17,018 nt of DNA, taken from NCBI GenBank assembly GCA_003990745.1, contig RBNI01002966.1, positions 1 through 17,018 on the forward strand, read 5' to 3'. The DNA comes from Jimgerdemannia flammicorona (Eukaryota > Mucoromycota > Endogonomycetes > Endogonales > Endogonaceae). Positions 1 to 6,960 of the stretch are shown one piece after another. The number at the start of each line of letters is the position of its first letter. Position 1 is the stretch's first letter. Under the pieces are notes generated by a model that saw only the letters and a program-made list of their open reading frames with translations, was not told the origin of the DNA and made no database searches. Position numbers and translations under genes: made by a program.

Positions 1-26
1 TGTATGTAAGTGAAACCAGAACTGAC

Positions 27-59
27 TTTATTTCAGAGGAAATAAGAGGGGTATTTATA
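27..59 (-). promoter_or_regulatory. Second TATA box and AATAAA of LTR copy A
   Basis: On the minus strand, TATAAATA (52-59) is followed by AATAAA (27-32). The pair is conserved with the same spacing in the other LTRs. Probably the start of the genomic gag-pol transcript together with the poly(A) signal, i.e. near the U3/R boundary. Confidence 0.5.
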
Positions 60-125
60 CAAAATATAATTCAATGGTTGCTAAGATATAAAGCTAAATA
101 TAAATTCCAATAACTAAAATTACTA

Positions 126-300
126 AGTTCCAAGGCTAGCATTATTTGGTATCACAACAAAATACTGGTGCTGGCATTATCCAGTGTTACATGAGAATAC
201 CAGTGCTGGAACAATTTTGTGTCACCTCAGAATGCCGGTGCTGACATTATCTGGTGTTACATGAGAATACCAGTGGTGGCATTATCCAGTGTAACAAAGA
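126..300 (-). repeat. 35-bp tandem repeats in the LTR, copy A
   Basis: Four consecutive 35-bp units (161-195, 196-230, 231-265, 266-300) plus a weaker fifth (126-160) lie between the LTR-ORF stop and the second TATA box. Each unit carries a variant of the imperfect palindrome ATACCAGYRCTGGYAT (CCAG and CTGG arms around two bases) and a TGTTACATGAG-like end. The position, just upstream of the second TATA box, suits an enhancer-like array. The unit length is exact in this copy, and the same array is recognisable in the other LTRs. Confidence 0.75.
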
Positions 301-302
301 AC

Positions 303-1121
303 TTAGAGCAGAAAGTTCAGGACTAGGGGGGCTTCATCATCATCATCATCACTGAAGGAGATGAGATCCGCAAATTCATCATACAGGTCACGTGTTTCAC
401 GTACTTCACGTGCTTCGGGTATGTCGTGCGGGATGACGTCATCGATGACGTCATCACGTTCGGCAGTGGCGGGAAAATCTGGGGCTCTCCAGTCTATGAG
501 GTTCTCTTCCACAAAATAGGGGACAAATGTGGGGTCTTGGGGGGATCTAACCCAGATGCTTGGGCCTTGGAATACTGAGATCAATCCTTGCAGGAATTGG
601 TCTGGGTTGTCCTGAAGGATGGGATACCAGAAGTCTTCTACTTCTTCACTGTTGAGGGTGATAGTGGACTGGGCTTCTGTGGCTACCCTGGCTTCTAGTG
701 CATTGATATGGCAGGATAACAGGTCTCTGAAATCTGAGACTCTAATATACTCCAAGTTGGGGATCGACCATGGTGCATGCCTGAAGATCTGGTGGATCTT
801 CTTAGCTGTCTTTGTTTCACATATGTCCATGGGAGTGGCATCTCGTAGCTCCTGGGTGCTGGCCTGTGGGAACTCCTGGCAGAGGAGGTTTTCTATTTCG
901 TACTCCTGCCACATTTGGAGGCATTCGGTAGCAATGGTGATCCTTGTTTCCATTTCACGGCGGTAGAGGATGAAGTGATAAGGGTCTGCAGTGCCCAGGT
1001 TGACACTAGGAGTCCTTGTTGAGCGGGTCCTCATGGCTCTTCTGATGTCTTGGAATATCCTTTCTTCAACCGAGGTATCTTGGTGATTCCTTGACCTTGA
1101 GGTTTGGCAGGCAGCAGGCAT
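303..1121 (-). CDS. Intact 272-aa protein encoded inside the LTR, function unknown
   Basis: I do not recognise a known domain. The ORF starts MPAACQTSRSRNH, an N-terminus shared by all four LTR copies in the window, and ends with an acidic tail (DLISFSDDDDDEAP) followed by LVLNFLL. The N-terminal 45 residues are basic and Ser/Arg/Thr-rich. The middle (about 50-215) is a mixed, probably helical region with several conserved Trp and Phe residues (QMWQEYE, DFWYP, DNPDQFLQG). No signal peptide or membrane segment is evident. A TATA box, TATAAAAG, lies 87 nt upstream of the ATG, and an AATAAA follows downstream at 27-32, so it could be an independent transcription unit within U3. The other copies are broken, by RIP-like stops in all three and also by a frameshift in one. 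Length differences between copies in the C-terminal third are multiples of three, which hints at past selection for the frame. It could be an accessory, regulatory or Gag-like protein; this is inference only. Confidence 0.7.
   Translation of the reverse strand: MPAACQTSRSRNHQDTSVEERIFQDIRRAMRTRSTRTPSVNLGTADPYHFILYRREMETRITIATECLQMWQEYEIENLLCQEFPQASTQELRDATPMDICETKTAKKIHQIFRHAPWSIPNLEYIRVSDFRDLLSCHINALEARVATEAQSTITLNSEEVEDFWYPILQDNPDQFLQGLISVFQGPSIWVRSPQDPTFVPYFVEENLIDWRAPDFPATAERDDVIDDVIPHDIPEAREVRETRDLYDEFADLISFSDDDDDEAPLVLNFLL
432..455. other. Perfect 24-bp palindrome with two TGACGTCA octamers
   Basis: Two CRE-type octamers TGACGTCA (434-441 and 446-453) are joined through ATCGAT so that all 24 bases are self-complementary. 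It lies inside the LTR ORF and encodes an Asp-Asp-Val-Ile repeat. Two CACGTG palindromes lie nearby at 389-394 and 407-412. bZIP binding is possible; it may equally be a coding repeat. Confidence 0.6.
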
Positions 1122-1200
1122 TTTGTTTGTGGTAAGTCTTTGAGCTATTTTGGGATTGGTGGTTCTTGTTGGTTACTGCTACTGCGGTTCCTTGATCCTT

Positions 1201-1208
1201 CTTTTATA
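1201..1208 (-). promoter_or_regulatory. First TATA box of LTR copy A (LTR-ORF promoter)
   Basis: TATAAAAG on the minus strand, 87 nt before the ATG at 1121. The same octamer occurs at the same 87-nt distance in the other three LTRs. The TGAGTCA motif found 31-37 nt upstream of this box elsewhere is changed here to TGAGTTA (1239-1245). Confidence 0.6.
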
Positions 1209-1364
1209 TTCTTCAGGATGCTTGTGCTGTGGTCACAATAACTCACAGTTGGTCATTATTGCTCATCTCGTATGCCATATGATCTTCTCGTGCTCCGATC
1301 TAGTGGCTTTGCAAGGAAAGGCTGTCTCCTGTGCTGATGTCATCATTCTGGGGTCACCATTACA

Positions 1365-1765
1365 GTATATATATATAATTTAAGATAATATTAGCAGTGA
1401 TAATTTATCTTCAATTTAAGAATAAAAAAGTCTATTATTTAGCAAAAATGACAATTCAATTCAAGAGGAAAGATAATAATTCAGAGAGAATGACAATTCA
1501 ATTCAAGATCAGAGAAGTCTATCTACTATAATGGAGTTTAGTGAGAATCATATTATCTATAAACCAGCTAGTGGTTAGATTATCAATAGTAAGAAAGTAC
1601 TTATATAGTATAATAAATATATTTTTAAACTTAGATAAGTACCTACAACTAATATGAATAATTCTTTATATCATTAGAAGAATAATAGAGAAATTTAACT
1701 TATAAATCTATTATTTCAAAGTAGAAATATATCCTGAAAGATTGTAGATGAACTTTTTAATATAT
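1365..1765. other. AT-rich intergenic spacer between two inverted LTRs
   Basis: No gene is visible. The tract is strongly A/T-rich and I saw almost no CpG in it. It includes a 20-bp direct repeat, AATGACAATTCAATTCAAGA, at 1447-1466 and 1489-1508. Both adjoining LTRs begin at alternating T/A tracts (1365-1377 region and 1761-1765). Confidence 0.6.
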
Positions 1766-1920
1766 TGTAATGGTGACTCCAGAATGATGACATCAGTACA
1801 GGAGACAGCCTTTCCTTGCAAGCCACCAGATTGAAGCACAAGAAGATCATACAGCATATGAGATAAGCAATGATGACCAACTGTGAGTCATTGTGACTAC
1901 AGTATAAGCATTCTGAAGAA

Positions 1921-1928
1921 TATAAAAG
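1921..1928 (+). promoter_or_regulatory. First TATA box, copy B, with upstream TGAGTCA
   Basis: TATAAAAG, 87 nt before the ATG at 2008. TGAGTCA (1884-1890), the consensus of AP-1/Gcn4-type bZIP factors, lies 37 nt upstream of the box and recurs at the same place in copies C and D. Inferred promoter of the LTR ORF. Confidence 0.55.
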
Positions 1929-2007
1929 AAGGATCAAGGAACCATAGTAGCAGCAACCAATAAGAATTACCAATCCCAAAATAGCTCAAAGACTTACCAC
2001 AAATGAA

Positions 2008-2828
2008 ATGCCTGCTGTCTGCCAAACCTCAAGGTCAAGGAATCACTAAGGTATCTTAGTCGAGGAAAGGATGTTCCAAGACATCAGAAGATCCATGAGG
2101 ACCTGCTCAAGAAGGACTCCTAGTGTCAACCTAGGTACTACAGATCCCTATCACTTTATCCTCTACCGCTGAGAAATGGAAACAAGAATCACTATTGCTA
2201 CCAAATGCCTCCAAATGTAGTAGGAGTATGAAATAGGAAACCTCCTCTGCTGGGAGTTCCCACAGGCCAGCACTCAAGAGCTACAAGATGCCACTTCCAT
2301 AGATATATGTGAAATAAGGACAGCTAAGAAGATCCATCAGATCTTCTGGCATACACCATGGTCGATCCCCAACTTGGAGTATATTAGAGTCTCAGACTTC
2401 AGAAACCTGTCATCTGCTATATCAATGTACTAGAAGCCAGGGTGGCTACAGAAGCCCAGTCTACTATCACCCTCAACAGTAAAGAAGTAGAAGACTTCTG
2501 GTATCTTATCCTCCAGGACAACTCAGATCAATTCCTGTAAGGATTGATCTCAGTATTCCAAGGCCCAAGCATCCAGGTTAGACCTCCCCAAGACCCCACA
2601 TTTGTTCCCTATTTTGTAGAAGAGAACCTCATAGACTGGAGAGCTCCAGATCTCCTTGTTCCTGATTTCCCCGCCACAGCCGAATGTGATGACATTATTG
2701 GCAATGATGTCATCTCATGTGACATATGTGAAACATATGACCTATATGACAAGTTCACAGATCTCATCTCCTTCAGTGATGATAATGATGATGATGAAGC
2801 CCCTATGATCCTAAACTTTCTACTCTAA
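2008..2828 (+). pseudogene. Broken copy of the LTR-encoded protein (copy B)
   Basis: It has the same start (MPA.CQTSRSRNH) and end (..APMILNFLL) as the intact ORF at 303-1121. It is broken by TAA 2047-2049, TGA 2170-2172, TAG-TAG 2218-2223, loss of one base near 2412, and TAA 2538-2540. The double TAG corresponds to TGG-CAG in the other copies: a TpG to TpA and a CpA to TpA change side by side. After 2541 the frame is open to the natural stop. Compared with copies A and D it has LLVP in the RAPDLLVPDF stretch and lacks an 18-nt segment near 2720; both differences keep the frame. Confidence 0.8.
2688..2714. other. Inverted repeat in the LTR ORF, copy B
   Basis: 12-base arms (GATGACATTATT and AATGATGTCATC) around GGC, with one mismatch. 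This sits at the place of the 24-bp palindrome of copy A but with different sequence; copy C has the related repeat at 9935-9961. The dyad is thus kept in both LTR subtypes. Confidence 0.5.
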
Positions 2829-2999
2829 GTTCTTTGTTATACTAGATAATGCCAGCACTGGTATTCTCATGTAACACTGGATAATACCAGCACTAGTATT
2901 CTGAGGTGATACAAAATTGTTTCAGCACCAGCATTTTGATGTGATACTAAATAATACCAGCATTCTGAACCTGTATAACCATCAGTACCAACCCTGGAA
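2829..2999 (+). repeat. 35-bp tandem repeats, copy B
   Basis: Degenerate units of about 35 bp, of the form ...GTAACACTGGATAATACCAGCACTAGTATTCT..., run from the ORF stop towards the second TATA box. Three to four are recognisable and more mutated than in copy A. Each centres on an imperfect CCAG-CTGG palindrome. Confidence 0.65.
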
Positions 3000-3067
3000 C
3001 TTAGTAGTTTTAGTTATTGAAATTTATATTTAGCTTTATATCTTAGCAACTATTAAATTATATTTTG

Positions 3068-3100
3068 TATAAATACCCCTCTTATTTCCTCTGAAATAAA
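3068..3100 (+). promoter_or_regulatory. Second TATA box and poly(A) signal, copy B
   Basis: TATAAATA (3068-3075) followed by AATAAA (3095-3100). In a 5' LTR the TATA box would start genomic RNA near 3100, giving a short R and a U5 of about 200 nt up to 3307. In a 3' LTR the same AATAAA would end the transcript. Confidence 0.5.
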
Positions 3101-3310
3101 ATAAGTTCTTCTCAGTACAATATACACACTTTCTTACAAGCAATCTAAGAGATAATAAGACAGTTAAAGATAAGAAGTTTGAGGACTATAAGACCTTGGG
3201 AAGGCACTCCAATAAGAACTTGCTTATAACAAACTTGAGTTAGTCGAAGAGATACACCTTGAAGAGAATCTGGCATATTTGAAGAACTCAGTGACTACTA
3301 TGTGACAACT

Positions 3311-3324
3311 TGGTACCCATTGGC
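3311..3324 (+). other. Primer-binding-site candidate of the complete element
   Basis: TGGTACCCATTGGC starts 3 nt after the LTR end; the third element has TGGTGCCCATTGGC at the same place. TGG start and position fit pairing with the CCA end of a tRNA. I cannot name the tRNA from sequence alone. Confidence 0.55.
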
Positions 3325-3427
3325 TAGTGATTCAAGATGAATCCCTCACTTTCAAGCTGAAAAACGAACAACCCCCACAACAACTACTCTGACTACAAGA
3401 GTCACCCCTGTAAGAATTCAAGACATA

Positions 3428-4790
3428 ATGGAAATGCATCCCCCCACATTCTATGGATATACTACTGAAGAGTCAATTCTGACCTTCATTGAAGACTTTG
3501 AATAATTCGCTGCCATACGAGCCCTTGGTGTGGATGCTCAATTGGCCCTTCTACTAGTCAGCCTCAGAGGACTTGCCAGAGACAAGTTCAATATAGCCAC
3601 TATTGCTGATACTGGTGCAGCCAAACTTGCCAACATAAAGGTCTTCCTCAGAACAACATATTATACCGAAGAGATCAAGCAAGCTCTCAAGGATCAACTC
3701 AATACTATCTGCCAGAGACTTAGTGAAGATCCCAACTCATTCTATACCTGAATCTGCCACCAGATTGTCTTGGCTAGCTATGATGACTGCCTCAAGGAAC
3801 AAATAGTGGATTCAACCTTCCTCAAAGGAGTTCACTCTGAAATTGCCCTAGCAATCCGGTCTACCCCAGCTGCACTGACTCTTGATCAGAAAGTGGTCTT
3901 TGCACAGAGATATTGGACTGCCAGACATCCTGCTGAACACTCAATAGAGAAAATAACTGGCATCAAGATGAAGCCATCAAAGCCAACTAGTATCTTACCT
4001 GCTACAGTCGTAAACAGACAACCAACCCAACCTATCCCTAAGACAGCCAAAGCTGACCCAGTGGAGGAACTTACCAAGCAGTTCGCTGAGATGACTGCAC
4101 ATCTTGGTGATGTTGTTAGAGAGGTCTGAAGTGCTAACAGGAGACTAGTGCAGAGATTTGCAGCTGCTACAGAAGAATGCAATATTATATACTTTAGATG
4201 TAGAGAAGAAGGCCACTATACAAAGAGTTACATGACCGAAACAAGATGCAAAGCCCAACCAAGCAATGCTAGCAGAACCAGAGAACAAACCAATGCAGTA
4301 GTCATTGAGGAGATCAGTGACACTGATGATGAAGAATACTATAAGGAGCTTGAATTCTACCCTGCTACTGAAGGTACCAGAACCCAGTCCAAGCCCTATG
4401 ATAAGAAGAGCAACAGCAAGCCAGTTGGAAGACCAAAGAAGACCCCAGCTGTCACTATTCAAAGTAAGACCCAACCCGAGGAGATTGATCAAGACATGGA
4501 GTTAGATGAAGCTGCCTGCCAAATCATTGAAGGCACTACTCCAGTCTCAGGAGAAAGTGAAAGCAAGAAGGAATAGAAGCTGTGCAAGACCAAGATCTAC
4601 CAGTATGATATCTACAAGGACCTCAAGGAACAGAAGGTCAATGCCACTTTGGATAACTAGCTGAAGTCCCTGCCTTCAGACAGCAGTTGAGAGTAGGACT
4701 TGCAACTACTGCCAAGAATCAAGAGTACAAGATTGTAGAAGCTCACAATACACAGAAAGAATCTGAGAACTCAGGTGAAGAATCTGAAGA
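3428..4790 (+). pseudogene. gag: Degraded gag (capsid-like and zinc-knuckle region)
   Basis: The frame starts at ATG 3428, the first in-frame ATG after the primer site, with PPTFYGYTTEESILTFIEDFE. This fits the start of the retrotransposon Gag domain (F-x-G ... acidic/aromatic helix). Downstream is a nucleocapsid-like CX2CX4HX4C knuckle near 4190-4240, in which the first and last Cys positions are now Tyr, then an acidic Ser/Lys-rich stretch. Stops: TAA 3503-3505, TGA 3749-3751, TGA 4127-4129, TAG 4574-4576. A one-base loss near 4650 moves the frame relative to the third element, where gag runs straight into protease; the ancestral product was therefore probably a single Gag-Pol polyprotein. 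Non-functional here. Confidence 0.8.
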
Positions 4791-4794
4791 CTAG

Positions 4795-5110
4795 CGCAAG
4801 ACATCAGCCTATACCCCCTATCAGATTGAAGACTATATCTTTGATGCCATCATTGATACTGATGCTGGAGGATGCCTCATGAGTAAGAAGACAATTGACC
4901 ACCTAGGATGGGACATTGAAGAGTCCACCAAGATGGTCTATGTCACAGCAGATGGTACATGAGCTACCCCCCTTGGCAAAATCCAAGAAGTCTCCATTAA
5001 GATAGGAGTAGCTACCATCTCAGTAGACATGATTGTTATAAGCGCCACCAACTATGACATTCTTATTAGTAACCAATGGCTTCACAAGACCAAGGCTATT
5101 ATTGACCTCA
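4795..5110 (+). pseudogene. Degraded retropepsin-like aspartic protease
   Basis: The active-site stretch IIDTDAGGCLMSKK at about 4849-4890 corresponds to IIDTGAGGCLISKK in the third element. The catalytic DTGA has become DTDA (G to A), which should abolish activity. The later part, YDILISNQWLHK near 5056-5090, fits the C-terminal half of a retropepsin, where ILG-like or ILI-like hydrophobic motifs follow the flap. TAG at 4792-4794, TGA at 4960-4962 and TGA at 5152-5154 interrupt the frame; the last two are also TGA in the third element. The protease would have cut the Gag-Pol polyprotein in the particle. Confidence 0.75.
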
Positions 5111-5583
5111 ATGCCCAGAAGATGCAGATCAACTATAGAGGAAGAAAGGTATGAGTCTCTATCAATGTCCACAAAGGAGTCCTACCAGACATGGAGGAAG
5201 GAGAGAAAGAGGACACAGAGGTCTTCATGCACTTGGTGAATAAGAACAAGAATAAGAACAAGACACCCAAGCTCACAGATGAGTAGTGGTACAACAAGAT
5301 CATCGATGGCTATGCTCCTCAAGGAAGATGCCCCCATGATACTAGGATGTACTGCTCTAAACACCTGAATGACTGCTGGTCCTGTATCAGTGAAGTCAGG
5401 AAAATCTGCCAACAGAAATATGAGCAAGAAGCCACTGAAGCAAAAAGGAAAGCCGAAGAAGATGACCAGCCCCCAGAGCTTCAAGCTGACAGTGACGATG
5501 AGGAGGAACAAGAATCAGACATCACTCTCAAGATCAAGAAGTTTCACCCTGAAGCCAAGATCCCAGAATATAAGACTGAAGGA
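5111..5583 (+). pseudogene. Charged Cys/His linker between protease and dUTPase
   Basis: About 155 codons with no family I recognise. It contains KNKNKNKTPKLTDE, a Cys/His cluster (GRCPHDTRMYC..HLNDCWSC, about 5327-5394) and an acidic run DSDDEEEQESD before the dUTPase. In the third element most Cys/His positions are kept (GRCPHSTKMYC..HLNDYWSC), with one Cys replaced by Tyr. The spacing could support a metal-binding knuckle, which is inference. TAG at 5284-5286 interrupts it; the third element reads CAG there. Confidence 0.5.
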
Positions 5584-5943
5584 TCCATAGAAATAGACCT
5601 TGCCAGTATTCAAGATGCTACCCTTGAACCACAGACCACCACCCTACTTGGTACTAGAATTGGAGTCAAGCTGCCAGAAAACTATGCCAGAATTATCAAA
5701 ACCAGGAGCAGTCTGGCCAAAAGTGAAATCTCAGTTGAAGGAGGAGTAATTGACTCTGATTACTCTGGTGAGATCTTCCTTATAGTCAGGAATCACAACC
5801 CCACCACCCCATTTGAAGTCAAGAAGTATGACAGGATTGGCCAGATGCTGATCCACAAAATCAAGAAGCCCAAGATCATAGAAGCCATTGAATTTATCAA
5901 GACCAAGAGAGGAGAACAAGGCTTTGGATCTACTGGAAGAGGA
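5584..5943 (+). pseudogene. dUTPase domain inside pol
   Basis: Hydrolyses dUTP to dUMP and pyrophosphate in the trimeric dUTPase family, limiting uracil incorporation into cDNA. All five motifs are visible in order: IDLAS (about 5593), KTRSSLA (about 5698-5718), GGVIDSDYSGEI (about 5740-5775), YDRIGQMLI (about 5827-5853), RGEQGFGSTGRG (5908-5943). About 120 residues from motif 1 to 5, close to the usual subunit length. This stretch has no stop or frameshift although the surrounding polyprotein is broken. It sits between protease and RT and belongs to the same frame as RT up to TAG 6373-6375. From memory, dUTPase-bearing Metaviridae elements have been reported from basidiomycetes; most Ty3/gypsy elements lack the domain. 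Confidence 0.88.
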
Positions 5944-6099
5944 GCCTATACTACTACTAAGATTACTGAACTTGAGCATAAGAAAGATAAGGACCAAAAC
6001 AAGCACACATATACCATTGGAGAAAACTTTCCCCTGGAAGAACAACTTCTCAAGATCCTGCACCAGAATGAAGGAGTACTTGCTACAGACTTTAGGGAT

Positions 6100-6960
6100 A
6101 TCTATAATCAAGAACCCAAGTACTACCATGAAGTTGATACTGGTGATACCAAGCCCATCTACCAGAAAGCCAGACCCATACCATCTGCCTACAGAGAGTG
6201 GCTGCAAGCAGAACTCAAGGAAATGGAAGAAGCTGGAATTATCAAGCAAGCTATCAGCCCCTGGGCCTCACCCATTATCCTAGTCCCGAAGAAAGGAAGC
6301 AAGCCTGGAGAGTTTGTGCTAAGACTCTGCATTGACTATAGGAAACTCAATGCCATCACCAAGAAGGATAGGTAGCCCTTGCCGAATATTCAAAAAATCC
6401 TTACCACTCTTGGAAGTGAAGCCAAATACTATACTATCTTGGATCTGTTCTCAGGCTTCTATCAGATTGGTCTCACTCAAGATGCCAGTGAGAAATCAGC
6501 CTTCATCACACCTGATGCCACCTATATCTATCTGCGAATACCATTTGAAATATGCAATGCCTCAGTAAGTTTCCAGTGAATGATGAACAGAGTCTTCAGC
6601 AATGAGATTGGAAAATGGCTCTTTGTCTATGTTGATGATGTGATCATCTTCAGCGACACTGCATGGGAACATATCAATCACATACAGCTAGCCCTCAAGA
6701 GGCTCAAGGAGTATGGCCTCTACATCAAGCTCAAGAAATACAAGTTTGCAGCTCAAGAAATCACCTACCTAGGACACCTCATCAACCAGACCAGAATCCA
6801 CACAGACCCTATAAAGATCGAGGCTATTGTAGCCTACCCAAGACCCAGAACAACCACAGAAGTCCATGCCTTCCTTGGACTGGCCAGCTACTACAGAAGA
6901 TTCATCAAAGGATACTCCAATATTGCAGCACCTATTTATGAGCTACTGAAGAAGGAGACC
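6100..6960 (+). pseudogene. pol: Degraded reverse transcriptase domain
   Basis: RNA-directed DNA polymerase of Ty3/gypsy type. Visible landmarks are the entry region (EMEEAGIIKQAISPWASPI), CIDYRKLNAITKKDR, YYTILDLFSGFYQIGL with the first catalytic Asp, and the YVDD box at 6628-6639 (LFVYVDDVIIFS), followed by YLGHLI and the FLGLASYYRRFIKGYS thumb/connection. Stops are TAG 6373-6375 (CAG in the third element) and TGA 6577-6579 (CGA in the third element). Two nearby substitutions, ATPFGMC-type to IPFEIC, are also G to A relative to the third element. The catalytic residues themselves are preserved. Confidence 0.9.

Larger units (their letters stand above)
1..1364 (-). mobile_element. Partial LTR (copy A) of a Ty3/gypsy-type retrotransposon
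   Basis: Read on the minus strand, this begins TGTAATGGTGACCCCAG at 1364 and matches the LTRs at 1766, 9012 and 11652 along its length, including both TATA boxes, the internal ORF and the 35-bp tandem repeats. The left window edge cuts it about 180 bp before the expected LTR end; the outermost 30 bases (1-30) match the other copies poorly. No polypurine tract lies outside the 1364 end, so it is not a 3' LTR. It is either a solo LTR or the 5' LTR of an element extending leftward off the window. It is the least mutated copy: it keeps many CpG sites and an uninterrupted ORF. Confidence 0.9.
1766..3307 (+). repeat. 5' LTR (copy B) of the complete element
   Basis: 1542 bp, from TGTAATGGTGACTCCAG to CTACTATGTGACA. 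It pairs with 9012-10554 in the same orientation and with 1-1364 in inverted orientation. It contains TATAAAAG, a broken LTR ORF, the 35-bp repeats, and TATAAATA plus AATAAA. The sequence after 3307 leads directly into a primer-binding-site-like tract. Confidence 0.92.

Noticed and set aside
619..966. Plus-strand 115-codon ORF opposite the intact LTR ORF
   Set aside because: Complement of the 303-1121 frame. Only a shorter counterpart appears in another copy (9583-9768).
1150..1383. Antisense hydrophobic ORF starting MGLV in the 5' part of the LTR, with counterparts at 1716-1979, 8956-9225 and 11576-11767 on the opposite strand
   Set aside because: It overlaps the first TATA box and TGAGTCA site, is short (about 60-90 codons), differs in start or end between copies, and its openness follows from the shared LTR sequence rather than independent evidence.
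1365..1765. Direct repeats considered as a CRISPR array or satellite
   Set aside because: Only two copies of one 20-bp repeat, no spacer structure, and a eukaryotic retrotransposon context.
3340..3363. Small ORF from the ATG near 3337 (MNPSLSS) before gag
   Set aside because: Only seven codons and not in the gag frame; gag homology begins at ATG 3428 and there is no reason to treat it as a gene. A leader role remains possible but unsupported.
3886..4492. Minus-strand ORFs with membrane-like runs opposite gag (also 13781-14387)
   Set aside because: They mirror the gag coding strand; hydrophobic composition arises from reading the complement of Glu/Lys/Asn-rich codons.
5182..6249. Minus-strand ORFs opposite the linker, dUTPase and RT (also 15018-15995)
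   Set aside because: Shadows of the recognised pol domains, with no start context or homology of their own.
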